Below the pieces are notes generated by a model that was not told the origin of the DNA, made no database searches, and saw only the letters and a list, made by a program, of their open reading frames with translations. Shown piece by piece: positions 18,111-27,514 of a DNA stretch of 64,000 bases. This DNA comes from Acidobacteriota bacterium (GTDB lineage Bacteria; Actinomycetota; Acidimicrobiia; Acidimicrobiales; Ilumatobacteraceae). Position 1 is the stretch's first letter; each line of letters opens with the position of its first letter. The position numbers and the translations under genes were made by a program. The stretch spans positions 1-64,000 of the forward strand of contig JAGWXX010000002.1 in the NCBI GenBank assembly GCA_018969685.1, read 5' to 3'.

Positions 18111-19682
18111 CTACCCCTCCGTCCCGCAGCCGCCGCCGCCGGGCAGGTCGAGCCGCACCCGGTCGCCCTCGTGCAGCGAGATGCGCGCCTGCGTGCGTAC
18201 CGGCTCGCCGTTGACGGAGAACCCGCCCGCGGCGCCCTCGCCGCCGCCGAAGATGCCTTGCGGCGGCACCGCGAGCCGCGACGTGACGGCATTGAGCTGC
18301 CAGCCGTGGGGCGCCTCCGACACGGTGAACTCGATCGTCTGTCCGAGCCCGCCGATCGTGCGTCCCGCGCCGCCCGATCCGCGCCGCAGCTCCTTGCGGT
18401 AGAAGCGGATCGGCGCCGACGCCTCCACCACCTCCACCGGCACCGCCGCGACGCCGGTCGGGTACGAGCACGCCGACAGGCCGGGCTTCGTCGCCCGCGC
18501 GCCGACGCCACCCGCGTAGGTGAACATCGAGGTGATGAACGGACTGCCGTCTCCGTGCTTGCCGCTCACCTGCATCGTCCAGACCGCACCCGACCCCTCG
18601 GCCATCGCCTGGTCCGGCTTGATCTGCGCCAGCGCCTTGAGCAGCGCATTCGGCAGGAACATGCCGACGACGTGGCGGGCCGTGCAGGGCTGCGGCGACA
18701 CGGCATTGACGATGGAGCCCTCGGGCGCCTCGACGAGGATCGGCGCCAGGCTCCCGTGGTTGTTCGGCAGGTCGGGGTTGAGCACCGACCGGATCGTGAA
18801 CGTCGTGTACGCGTGGGTGTAGTTGCGCACGACGTTGATGCCGTACGGGCTCGCGCCGGACGAACCCGCGTAGTCGACGAGGATCTCGCCCTTGTCCGTG
18901 TCGACGGTGAGCGCGCAGTGGATGTGGATGCGGCTGCCGTCGGCCAGGTCGAGCTCGGCGCTCGACCGGTAGGTGCCGCCGGGGAGCGACCGGATCACCG
19001 CGCGCGTCGCGGCCTCGCTGCGGTCGATGATCTCGTCGGCGAGGTCCTCGATGTCGTCGAGCCCGTACTGCGACAGCAGGTCGAGCAGGCGGCGCGCGCC
19101 GACCTCGCCCGACGCCATCTGCGCCTGCAGGTCGCCCGCCATGTGGTCGGGCTGCCGCACGTTCGAGAGGATGAACCTCCACACGTCGGGGTTCCTCATT
19201 CCGCGCACCATCAGGCGGCAGATCGGGATCCAGATGCCCTCCTCGAACACGTCGCGCGCACCTGCACCGATGCCGTACCCGCCGACGTCGGTGTGGTGGA
19301 TGGTCGACCCGAAGAACGCGACGACGCGGTCGCCCTTGAACACCGGGCACAGCACCGTGACGTCGAGCAGCTGCCCCGCCGTCTTGTAGGGGTCGTTCGT
19401 GATGAGCACGTCACCGGGGTGCAGCTCGGCGATCGGGTACTCCGCGAGGATCGCCGACGCCGCGCGGGCGAGCGAGTTGATGTGGCCGGGGGTCCCCGTG
19501 ACGGCCTGCGCGACCATGCGGCCGCGACGGTCGAAGACGGCGTTCGCGAGGTCGCCCGCCTCGCGCACGATCGGCGAGAAGGCGGCGCGCTGCAGCGCCC
19601 GCGCCTGCTCGTTCACCGTCGCAATCAGGCTCTGCCAGAGCACCTCGAGTTCGATCGGGTCGAACGTGCGTCGTGCGGTCAT
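18111..19682 (-). CDS. hyuB: Hydantoinase/oxoprolinase B subunit
   Basis: FDPIELEVLWQSLIATVNEQARALQRAAFSPIVREAGDLANAVFD…HPGDVLITNDPY. Confidence 0.92.
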   Translation of the reverse strand: MTARRTFDPIELEVLWQSLIATVNEQARALQRAAFSPIVREAGDLANAVFDRRGRMVAQAVTGTPGHINSLARAASAILAEYPIAELHPGDVLITNDPYKTAGQLLDVTVLCPVFKGDRVVAFFGSTIHHTDVGGYGIGAGARDVFEEGIWIPICRLMVRGMRNPDVWRFILSNVRQPDHMAGDLQAQMASGEVGARRLLDLLSQYGLDDIEDLADEIIDRSEAATRAVIRSLPGGTYRSSAELDLADGSRIHIHCALTVDTDKGEILVDYAGSSGASPYGINVVRNYTHAYTTFTIRSVLNPDLPNNHGSLAPILVEAPEGSIVNAVSPQPCTARHVVGMFLPNALLKALAQIKPDQAMAEGSGAVWTMQVSGKHGDGSPFITSMFTYAGGVGARATKPGLSACSYPTGVAAVPVEVVEASAPIRFYRKELRRGSGGAGRTIGGLGQTIEFTVSEAPHGWQLNAVTSRLAVPPQGIFGGGEGAAGGFSVNGEPVRTQARISLHEGDRVRLDLPGGGGCGTEG

Positions 19683-21763
19683 CGTGCGCTCCTCTCCGCG
19701 ATCAGCGAGCCGTCGGGTGCGACCGTGACCGTCCAGCCCGGACGGATGACGCACGTGGTCTCGCGCTCCTCGACGATCACCGGACCGTCGACGACCTGGC
19801 CGACGCCCATCTCCTGCCGGCGGTAGACGGGGGTCGGCACCGCATCCGAACCGCGCACGAACCTCACGGGGCGCGTCGCGTGCGGCGACGCCGCACCGGA
19901 GCCGAACGTCGTCTGCGGGTTGACGTCGCGCGCGGGTGCGAACGCGGACAGCCTCCACGTCACGACCTCGATGCCCATGTCGGGGATCGTGAGGCCGTAC
20001 ACGCGGCGGTACTCCTCCTCGAACACCTTGCGGACCACGTCCGCCGACGCGGGCCATCGGTCGCCCTCGCCGAGCCACACGGTGATCTCGTTGCCCTGAC
20101 CGACGTATCGCGAGTCGACGCCGTACCGGAACCGCACCTCGGAGGACGACACGCCGGCGGACGCGAGCACGCGGCGCCCCTCCGCGCGCAACTCGTCCAG
20201 CAGCCGGTCGCGCTCGGACTCGTCGATCCCGTCGATCGGCCGGACCATGCTGCGCGCCAGGTCGATGCGCACCGGCGACACGAGCGTGCCGAACGCCGAG
20301 AGCACGCTGGCATTCACGGGGAAGATGACCCTCGGCGACTCGAGCATCTCGGCGACGCCGCACGCGTGCACCGGGCCCGCGCCACCGAACGCCAGCAGCG
20401 TCACGCCACGGAGGTCGGCGCCGAGCTCGACAGCGTGCATCCGCGACGACGCCGCCATGTTCTGATTGACCAGCTCGTGCACGCCCGCGGCGGTCTCGCC
20501 GACCGCGAGGCCGAGCGACGACGCCACGCCGCCGATCGCCGACTCCGCCGCGCCGAGGTCGAGCGGCATGTCGCCGCCGAGGAAGAACGACGCGTCGAGC
20601 ATGCCGAGCACGAGGTCGGTGTCGGTGACGGCCGGCTTCGTGCCGCCCCGCCCGTAGCACGCGGGACCGGGCACGGCGCCCGTCGACTCGGGGCCGACCT
20701 TCAACAGCCCGAGGTCGTCCACCCACGCCTGGCTGCCGCCGCCGGCTCCGATCTCCACGAGGTCGACGCTCGGCACGGAGACGGGGAACCCCGAGCCCTT
20801 CTTGAACCGGTAGATGCGCGCCACCTCGAACGTGTTGGTGAGCTCGGGTTCGCCGTCGACGATGAGGCACGACTTGGCCGTCGTGCCCCCCATGTCGAAG
20901 CACATCAGTCGCTGCTCACCCATGCGGCGCGCGAACCAGCTTCCGGCGAGCGCGCCGGCGGCGGGGCCGGACTCGACGAGGCGGATGGGCGTCCGCGCGG
21001 CATCCTCGACCGAGACGACGCCACCGTTGGACAGCATCATGAGCACCGAGCCGCCGAAGCCCTCCGACTTCAGCCAGCGCGTGAGCTCCTCGAGGTACGG
21101 CCCGATCACCGGCATGGTCGACGCATTGCACGCAGTGGTGATCATCCGCGGGTACTCGCGGATCTGCGGCGACACCTCGGACGAGACGCACACCGGCACG
21201 CCGAGCGCCGACCGCAGGTGGTCGGCGACCGCCCGCTCGTTCGCCGGGTTGGCGTAGGAGTTGATCAGCGTCACGCCCACCGACTCGACGCCGAGCGAGG
21301 ACAGCTCCGCGGCGATCCGGTCGAGCTGCTCCCGCGACGGGGCCGCCTCGACCTCGCCCTTCGCCGACGTGCGCTCGTCGATCTCGACGATCCGCTCCCG
21401 CGGCACCGGCGGCTCGGGGAACTCGATCTGCAGGTCGTACATGTCGTAGCGGTGCTCGTCGCGGATCAGGAGCGTGTCGCCGAAGCCCGCCGTGGTGACG
21501 AGGCCCGCCCTGCCCACCTTGCCCTCGATGAGCGCGTTCGTGATCAGCGTCGTCGCGTGCACGATCGGCGCCACGATGTCCGCCGGCGCGACGCCGGCCT
21601 TCGCGAGCAGCTGACGCACCCCCGTGCGCACGCCCTCGAGCGGAGCGGCCGGCGTCGTCAGGGTCTTGTCGACGACGACACGGCCCGACGCCGCATCGAG
21701 CAGGACCACGTCGGTGAAGGTGCCGCCGATGTCGACGGCGAGGCGCCAGTCGGGTGCTGCCAT
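19679..21763 (-). CDS. hyuA: Hydantoinase/oxoprolinase A subunit
   Basis: LAVDIGGTFTDVVLLD…HATTLITNALIEGK…SGPAAGALAGSWFA…CFDMGGTTAKSCLI. Confidence 0.93.
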   Translation of the reverse strand: MAAPDWRLAVDIGGTFTDVVLLDAASGRVVVDKTLTTPAAPLEGVRTGVRQLLAKAGVAPADIVAPIVHATTLITNALIEGKVGRAGLVTTAGFGDTLLIRDEHRYDMYDLQIEFPEPPVPRERIVEIDERTSAKGEVEAAPSREQLDRIAAELSSLGVESVGVTLINSYANPANERAVADHLRSALGVPVCVSSEVSPQIREYPRMITTACNASTMPVIGPYLEELTRWLKSEGFGGSVLMMLSNGGVVSVEDAARTPIRLVESGPAAGALAGSWFARRMGEQRLMCFDMGGTTAKSCLIVDGEPELTNTFEVARIYRFKKGSGFPVSVPSVDLVEIGAGGGSQAWVDDLGLLKVGPESTGAVPGPACYGRGGTKPAVTDTDLVLGMLDASFFLGGDMPLDLGAAESAIGGVASSLGLAVGETAAGVHELVNQNMAASSRMHAVELGADLRGVTLLAFGGAGPVHACGVAEMLESPRVIFPVNASVLSAFGTLVSPVRIDLARSMVRPIDGIDESERDRLLDELRAEGRRVLASAGVSSSEVRFRYGVDSRYVGQGNEITVWLGEGDRWPASADVVRKVFEEEYRRVYGLTIPDMGIEVVTWRLSAFAPARDVNPQTTFGSGAASPHATRPVRFVRGSDAVPTPVYRRQEMGVGQVVDGPVIVEERETTCVIRPGWTVTVAPDGSLIAERSAR

Positions 21764-21765
21764 GG

Positions 21766-22137
21766 TCAGACGTCCTTCCTGGGGGGCGAGAAGACGTCGA
21801 GGATCCACACCTCGTTCAGTTCGTCGTCGCCGATGAAATTGCTGTCGCCGTGCCACACGCCGGCTGGCGCGAGGTAGATCTCGCCCTCGCGGAGGGTCAC
21901 GCGCGACTGGTCGTCCCTGTCGCCGATCCGGAAGTCGAGCGCGCCGCGCACGACGATGCCGAGCTGCTCGGCGTCCTCGTGGCGGTGGATGACGGAGCCC
22001 GTCGAGCCGCCGGTGATGCGCCAGAACCAGAGCTGCAGGCGGTCGCCCGTGACCACGCGGCGGCGGAAGCCGGGGCGGTCGGTCTCGACGAATGCGGACT
22101 CGTCGAAGAAGTGGCAGTACTGGTTGGTCAGGTTCAT
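21766..22137 (-). CDS. Cupin-domain protein
   Basis: GSVIHRHEDAEQLGIVVRGALDFRIGD…LAPAGVWHGD. Confidence 0.85.
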   Translation of the reverse strand: MNLTNQYCHFFDESAFVETDRPGFRRRVVTGDRLQLWFWRITGGSTGSVIHRHEDAEQLGIVVRGALDFRIGDRDDQSRVTLREGEIYLAPAGVWHGDSNFIGDDELNEVWILDVFSPPRKDV

Positions 22138-22148
22138 CGGCGCACCTC

Positions 22149-22856
22149 CTACGACAGCTGCTCGATCATCCGGCGCTCCACGTCGGACAGGTGGACGTTC
22201 ACCGCGCTCTCCGTCGCGGGACGGTCGCGGTCGCACAGCGCCCGCGCGATCTCGACGTGGGCGGCGCTGGACGAGCAGATGATGTTGGCCACCTCGCCGG
22301 CGTTCGCGTCGTCGTACAGCAGCGACGAGAACTCGTCCGAGCGGAACAGCGCCGCAAGCGCCTTGGAGTACACCTCGGCCAGCAGGTCGTTGCCGCACGA
22401 TGCCGCGATGAGCGAGTGGAACTGGCTGTCGATCCTGCGGAACTCGTCGATGGACTGGGTTCGCAGGTTGGCGATCCGCCAGATCTCGGCGCACGCCTCG
22501 TCCGTCGCGCGCTCGGACGCGAGCCCCGCGAGCACCGGCTCGATCACGCGCCGGACCTCGAACAACTTGCGCACCGTCGCCTTGCGGCGGTCGCTGCCGT
22601 CGATGGTCACCTCGGGGAGGCGCTCGACGACGACCATGCGGTTGCCGCGACGCTGCACCCATCCCGCCGATGCGAGGCCCTGGATGGCCTCGCGCACCGA
22701 GGTGCGGCCGACCTGGAAGCGCGTGCAGAGCTCGCGCTCCGCGGGGATCGGCTCGCCGGGCGCGATCTCGCCGCGCCGGATGGCGTCGACCAGCCGCTCG
22801 CGAACCGTCTCGGCGACGGTGCGGCGCTCGGCGGGAACGTAGGTGTCCTGCGTCAC
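22149..22856 (-). CDS. GntR-family transcriptional regulator, FadR/FCD subfamily
   Basis: AIRRGEIAPGEPIPAERELCTRFQVGRTSVREAIQGLASAGWVQRR + FCD domain; GTGA overlap with VOC stop. Confidence 0.92.
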   Translation of the reverse strand: MTQDTYVPAERRTVAETVRERLVDAIRRGEIAPGEPIPAERELCTRFQVGRTSVREAIQGLASAGWVQRRGNRMVVVERLPEVTIDGSDRRKATVRKLFEVRRVIEPVLAGLASERATDEACAEIWRIANLRTQSIDEFRRIDSQFHSLIAASCGNDLLAEVYSKALAALFRSDEFSSLLYDDANAGEVANIICSSSAAHVEIARALCDRDRPATESAVNVHLSDVERRMIEQLS

Positions 22857-23338
22857 ACCAGCCCGAACTGTGCGAAGTGGCGGCGATCGGCGGCGATGTC
22901 GAGCGGCTCGACGATCGCCTCGTGGGCCATCGTCCCCCAGTGCTCCTCGGGCACGAGCCACATCACCTCGAACTCGATGCCGTCGGGGTCGCGCGAATAG
23001 AGGCTCTTGTTGACGCCGTGGTCGCTGGCCCCGATCAGCGCGCCCGCGGCGGAGAGGCGCTCGCGCATCTGCTCGAGCTCCTCCAGGGTCGGCACCTCCC
23101 AGGCGATGTGGTACAGCCCCACGGTGGCCCGGCCCGCCTCGCTCGGTGCCGCTCCGGACCCGATCGCGAAGAAGGCGATGTCGTGGTGGTTCGACGAGCC
23201 TCCAGCACGCATAAAGAGGTATCGGCCCGCCGGGTCCTCGATCATGGGCTGGAACCCCAGCACCTCCTGGTAGAACCGCTTCGTCACCGAGACGTCACGG
23301 ACGTAGAGCACGGCGTGGTTCATGCGGGTGATCGCCAC
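22853..23338 (-). CDS. VOC family protein
   Basis: MNHAVLYVRDVSVTKRFYQEVLGF…GLYHIAWEVPTLEEL…YSRDPDGIEFEVMW. Confidence 0.88.
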   Translation of the reverse strand: MAITRMNHAVLYVRDVSVTKRFYQEVLGFQPMIEDPAGRYLFMRAGGSSNHHDIAFFAIGSGAAPSEAGRATVGLYHIAWEVPTLEELEQMRERLSAAGALIGASDHGVNKSLYSRDPDGIEFEVMWLVPEEHWGTMAHEAIVEPLDIAADRRHFAQFGLV

Positions 23339-23364
23339 GGGCTCCTCCTTGGGCTCGTCCGCGT

Positions 23365-23383
23365 TGGTCTGACTGTCAGACCA
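23365..23383. promoter_or_regulatory. Putative GntR operator TGGTCTGACTGTCAGACCA
   Basis: Perfect 9-bp arms around 1 nt, upstream of VOC-gntR operon; matches 4400-4418. Confidence 0.65.
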
Positions 23384-23476
23384 TAGCAAGCCCCTCCCCG
23401 TGCGGGAAATCGCCCCGGGGCGCAGCCCGTCCCCGGGCGCTCCAACCCCTTCACACCCCCTCGGTACCTTCTTCCG

Positions 23477-24655
23477 ATGGATCTCCTGCTCGTCATCCTG
23501 CTCCTCGCGGTGCTCGCCGCCGTGGGAGTGCTCCTCGTCGTGCTCACCCGGCGCACCGCCGCCCCCGATCTGGCCGGCGCCGTGCAGCAGGCCACTGCAC
23601 GGGCCGTTGCCGAGGCGATCGCATCCGTCAACGAGCAGATCATCAAGGGACAGGCAACCGCCCAGGAGAACGCGGCGTCGCTCGTCGCCACCATGGGAAG
23701 CCAGGAATTCGGCAAGCAGGCAAAGGCCATCGACACGCGCCTCGATGCCGTCGTCGGCAACCTTGCATCGCGGATCGGCGATCTCGATGCCCGGCTCCGC
23801 GAACTCGGCGAGTTCAACGCGAGCCAGTACTCGGCCGTGCAGGAGGCCGTCACGCTCCTGAGCAAGCGGACGGAGAACCTCAACGAGATCCTCTCCAACT
23901 CCCAGAAGCGGGGACAGTGGGGTGAGCGTCTGGCCGAGGACATGCTGCGTGCGGTCGGCCTGAAGCTCGGCATCAACTACCGGAAGCAGGCAACCGACGA
24001 ATCTGGCGGCCGGCCCGACTACACGTTCCTCATGCCGCCGAACCGCGTCCTCCTGATGGACGTCAAGTTCCCGCTCGACAAGTACGCCGAATACGTCAAC
24101 GCGACGACCGACGGGGACCGCACACGGACTCAGAAGGAGTTCGTCAAGGCGGTCAAGTTCCACGTCGATTCGCTCTCGAAGCGCGAATACACCGAGAAGG
24201 GCGAGGCGGCGATCGACTACGTCCTCATGTTCATCCCGAACGAGGGCATCAGCGGGTTCGTCCACGACTCCGACCCCGAGCTCATCGACTATGCGCTCGG
24301 CAAGAAGGTCGTGCTCTGCTCGCCCCTGACGCTGTACGCCTTCCTGGTGGTCGTGCGCCAGGCGACCGACAGCTTCCATACCGAGCAAGCCGCAGCGTCG
24401 ATCATGCAGGAGATCAACAAGTTCTCCAGCGAGTGGAAGAAGTACGTCGAGGCCGTGGACGAGGTCAGGAAGCAGTTCGGCAAGATGACCGAGCAGCTCG
24501 ACGTCATCGGGACGGGCGGAACCCGGTTCAAGAAGCTCAACGTGCCCGTGAAGGCAATCGAGAAGATGCGCACCGCCCAGGGGATTCCCGAGCTGCCCAT
24601 GGGTCCCGCACGGGACGACGGCCCCGACGATGCAGTCGAGGACGACGCCGAGTAG
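23477..24655 (+). CDS. rmuC: DNA recombination protein RmuC
   Basis: GQWGERLAEDMLRAVGL…RPDYTFLMP…LLMDVKFPLDKY…VLMFIPNEG. Confidence 0.95.
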   Translation: MDLLLVILLLAVLAAVGVLLVVLTRRTAAPDLAGAVQQATARAVAEAIASVNEQIIKGQATAQENAASLVATMGSQEFGKQAKAIDTRLDAVVGNLASRIGDLDARLRELGEFNASQYSAVQEAVTLLSKRTENLNEILSNSQKRGQWGERLAEDMLRAVGLKLGINYRKQATDESGGRPDYTFLMPPNRVLLMDVKFPLDKYAEYVNATTDGDRTRTQKEFVKAVKFHVDSLSKREYTEKGEAAIDYVLMFIPNEGISGFVHDSDPELIDYALGKKVVLCSPLTLYAFLVVVRQATDSFHTEQAAASIMQEINKFSSEWKKYVEAVDEVRKQFGKMTEQLDVIGTGGTRFKKLNVPVKAIEKMRTAQGIPELPMGPARDDGPDDAVEDDAE

Positions 24656-24661
24656 CGCCCG

Positions 24662-24949
24662 TCAGTCGACGAGCGCCGAGACCTGCATCGTCGGCGAGGA
24701 GTTCGTGTAGTTGCCGAGGTCGGCGAGGATGTCGCCCATCTTCGGCGTCGACATGGCCGCCTGCATGGCCTCCATGCTCTCGAAGTAGAAGGCGACCGAG
24801 GCGAGGTTCGGCCCGTTGAGGCCGCGCTCCAGCTCGATGCGCGCCGGCTTGAAGGCCGCCGCGCACATCGGCACGTGCGTGCCGGCGTAGTAGTCGTGGT
24901 CGAAGGTGATGCCCTCGCCACCCGGGTAGCTGACGGTGACCTTGATCAT
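24662..24949 (-). CDS. EthD-family protein
   Basis: MIKVTVSYPGGEGITFDHDYYAGTHVPMCAAAFKP. Confidence 0.82.
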   Translation of the reverse strand: MIKVTVSYPGGEGITFDHDYYAGTHVPMCAAAFKPARIELERGLNGPNLASVAFYFESMEAMQAAMSTPKMGDILADLGNYTNSSPTMQVSALVD

Positions 24950-24980
24950 TCCGGCACGCTACCTCTCGAGTCCGACCGAC

Positions 24981-25946
24981 TCAGACCGCTGGAGCCGCTG
25001 TCGGCAGTTCGCAGAACCACGCAATCACCGGGGGCGGCGGTGCACCAGGTGGCGGCCGGCGCCCACCGGGAGGAGGTGGCGGCATGCCACTTGCTGGCGG
25101 CATGCCACTTGCTGGCGGCATTTGCATCGGCGCCGCTGCCGCACCCTGCTGGCGCGTCGGGGTCCCCGCATAGCAGCCGATCACGTACGGGAAGGACTCG
25201 GTCACGTAGTACCGGTACGAACCGTTCGGCATCCTCCTGCCGTTGCATGCGTCGAGCGAGTCCGATGCACCTCCGACGTACGTGTACGCGCTCCACGAGT
25301 TCGACGTGGGGTCGCCGGTGCGCACCCAGCCGCTCCTCCACCGTCCACCCGGATTCGAGTAGATCGGAAAGCCGTCCAGCGCCCACCCCACCACCGTCTC
25401 GTCCAGGTAGCAACGCGCCTCCGCGAGGATCGCGTGGTAGTGGTAGTCGGCATTGAACCCCGTGTGCCCCAGGCACGCATCGAGGATGCCGTTGTACACC
25501 GGGTCGCCGAACGCCGATTGCGGGGGCACCGGGCCCTCCGTCGGTCCGTAGATGGGGACACCGGTGACGGTGAACGCGAGCGTCCCCAGTTGATTGACGA
25601 TCGAGGTCGTCCGTGCCGCGACCTTCGGAGCCGTCGGCACCTTCCACGTAAACGCCTGCGCGCGCAGCCCATTGGGCGTGTGCGCGACGAACTCGTAGGC
25701 GATCATGCCGTTCGACACGACGGTGAGGGTGCCCTTGGCACACGAGACCGCGACCTTTGGCGCGGCGTATCCGGCGCCCGCTCCAGGTGCGGACGAGAGG
25801 TCGGGAAACACATATCGGGCATCGCAACCCGGGCTGGGGAGCCGTCGGTCTGCGCGAGGGGCCGCGGACGCCGTCCTGGCGGGTACCACGGGGAGCACGG
25901 CGACCAGCGCAACCCCAGCCCACCAGACGCCCTTCACGTGCCTCAC
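24981..25946 (-). CDS. Secreted YHYH-domain protein
   Basis: Signal peptide; GFNADYHYHAILAEARC…GWALDGFPIYSNPGG; Pro-rich C-terminal tail. Confidence 0.85.
   Translation of the reverse strand: MRHVKGVWWAGVALVAVLPVVPARTASAAPRADRRLPSPGCDARYVFPDLSSAPGAGAGYAAPKVAVSCAKGTLTVVSNGMIAYEFVAHTPNGLRAQAFTWKVPTAPKVAARTTSIVNQLGTLAFTVTGVPIYGPTEGPVPPQSAFGDPVYNGILDACLGHTGFNADYHYHAILAEARCYLDETVVGWALDGFPIYSNPGGRWRSGWVRTGDPTSNSWSAYTYVGGASDSLDACNGRRMPNGSYRYYVTESFPYVIGCYAGTPTRQQGAAAAPMQMPPASGMPPASGMPPPPPGGRRPPPGAPPPPVIAWFCELPTAAPAV
25081..25121. repeat. 18-bp tandem repeat (GGCATGCCACTTGCTGGC x2 plus 5 nt)
   Basis: Two identical copies seen directly; encodes repeated PPASGM. Confidence 0.85.
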
Positions 25947-26253
25947 GTCCGCATTCCTATCCGACGTGGGTAAGTGGGCGGTAAGAATGCCGCCGCGATT
26001 CGCAGGACCTCGTCGCCACCCGGCCGTCGCCGAGTCTGCGGATCGCACGGACGCGCAATCAGCACCCCGTAACGGGCGCCCGAATCCACGAGCACGGCGA
26101 ACTCCGACTCCAACGCACGCAACACGGCGCCGTCCACCGCACACCACGCCTGCGCACCAGTCACCGCGCCCGAGGGTTTGGACGGGGTGACGCAACGGCC
26201 TGGTCCAACCGTCCGGGCGCCGTGCCACGAGTCCCACCTGCCACCATCGCGGG

Positions 26254-27501
26254 GTGACCCCGCGTGCAGCAGCGAATCGCGACCGCCTCCCATGGGCGTT
26301 CTGGCGCCAGTTCGCCGCGTCGACGATGTCGAACTTTGGCGACGGCATCGTCGCGGCGGCCGGTCCACTCCTTGCACTCTCCCTCACCGACGATGCCCGG
26401 ATGATCGCCGCTGTGAACGTCGCGGCGATGCTGCCGTGGCTGGTGCTCTCGCTTCCCGCAGGCGTCCTGATCGACCGGTTCGAACGGCGGAGGATCCTCG
26501 CGGTTGCGAACGTGGTCAGGGCGGTGCTCTTCGGGGCGCTCGCAGTGGGCGTCGCCACCGGGGTGGTCACCATCTGGGTGCTCGTGGTCGTGATGGGGCT
26601 CGTCGCCGTGTGCGAGGTGTTCTTCGACATGTCGGCGCAGGCGTTCCTGCCCGAAATCGTGGACACGCACCAACTCGAACGGGCCAACGGGCGTCTCTAC
26701 GCCGCCGAGTTCACCGCCAACTCGTTCCTCGGCCTCCCCCTCGGTGCGTGGCTGTTCGTCGTCGCAGCGTCGGCTCCGTTCGGCGTGCATGCGGCGGCGC
26801 TCGCCATCGCGGCGGTGCTGGTCGCGGGCATCGCGACCCGATCGGCATCGGACGGCGCCGCACGCCCTGCTGGCGGCAGCAATGGGATGTCCGCCGACAT
26901 CCGGGAGGGCATCGGTTGGCTGTGGTCGAATCCGCTCCTCAGGCTGCTCGCACTGATGCTGGGCGCAGTGAACATGTGCCAGATGTTCGGACAGGCCGTG
27001 TTCGCAAAGTACGCACGGGACGAACTCGGTCTCGGGCCGCGAGGGTTCGGTTTCCTGCTCGTGGCGATGTCGGTCGGGTCCATCGTCGGCGGCCTCGCGG
27101 GCGACCGTGTGGCCCGACGACTCGGTCCCGCCGTGGCCGTCGTCGGCGCATACGCCACGTTCGCCACCCTCGAGGTGGTGCCAGCGGTGATGCCCGTCAC
27201 CTGGGCCGTCGCTGCATCGGGGGTCGCCATGTCGATCGCGGGGACCGTGTGGAACGTGGTGACGGTGAGCCTGCGCCAGCGCCTGATCCCGGCCGAGCTG
27301 TTCGGCCGCGTCAACTCGGTGTACCGCTTCATCGGCACGGGCACCATGGCGATCGGAGCCGTGATCGGCGGACAGATCGCGTACTTCGCGGGACTGCGCG
27401 CGACCTACGCGTCCTCGGCCGCGATCCTCCTCGGCGTGCTCGTGGTCGGGGCCCCCAGACTGGTCGCGGCGTTCCGGTCCGCGGCGGCGCCCGACGGTTG
27501 A
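26254..27501 (+). CDS. MFS transporter (MFS_3/enterobactin-exporter-like)
   Basis: 12-TM hydrophobic pattern; FGDGIVAAAGPLLALSLT…LPAGVLIDRFERRRIL. Confidence 0.87.
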   Translation: MTPRAAANRDRLPWAFWRQFAASTMSNFGDGIVAAAGPLLALSLTDDARMIAAVNVAAMLPWLVLSLPAGVLIDRFERRRILAVANVVRAVLFGALAVGVATGVVTIWVLVVVMGLVAVCEVFFDMSAQAFLPEIVDTHQLERANGRLYAAEFTANSFLGLPLGAWLFVVAASAPFGVHAAALAIAAVLVAGIATRSASDGAARPAGGSNGMSADIREGIGWLWSNPLLRLLALMLGAVNMCQMFGQAVFAKYARDELGLGPRGFGFLLVAMSVGSIVGGLAGDRVARRLGPAVAVVGAYATFATLEVVPAVMPVTWAVAASGVAMSIAGTVWNVVTVSLRQRLIPAELFGRVNSVYRFIGTGTMAIGAVIGGQIAYFAGLRATYASSAAILLGVLVVGAPRLVAAFRSAAAPDG

Positions 27502-27514
27502 CGCGCCGGTCGGT

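Noticed and set aside
21762-21770. TGGTCAGAC half-site near hyuA start
   Set aside because: Arises from the hyuA start codon and cupin stop context, no palindromic partner; likely chance
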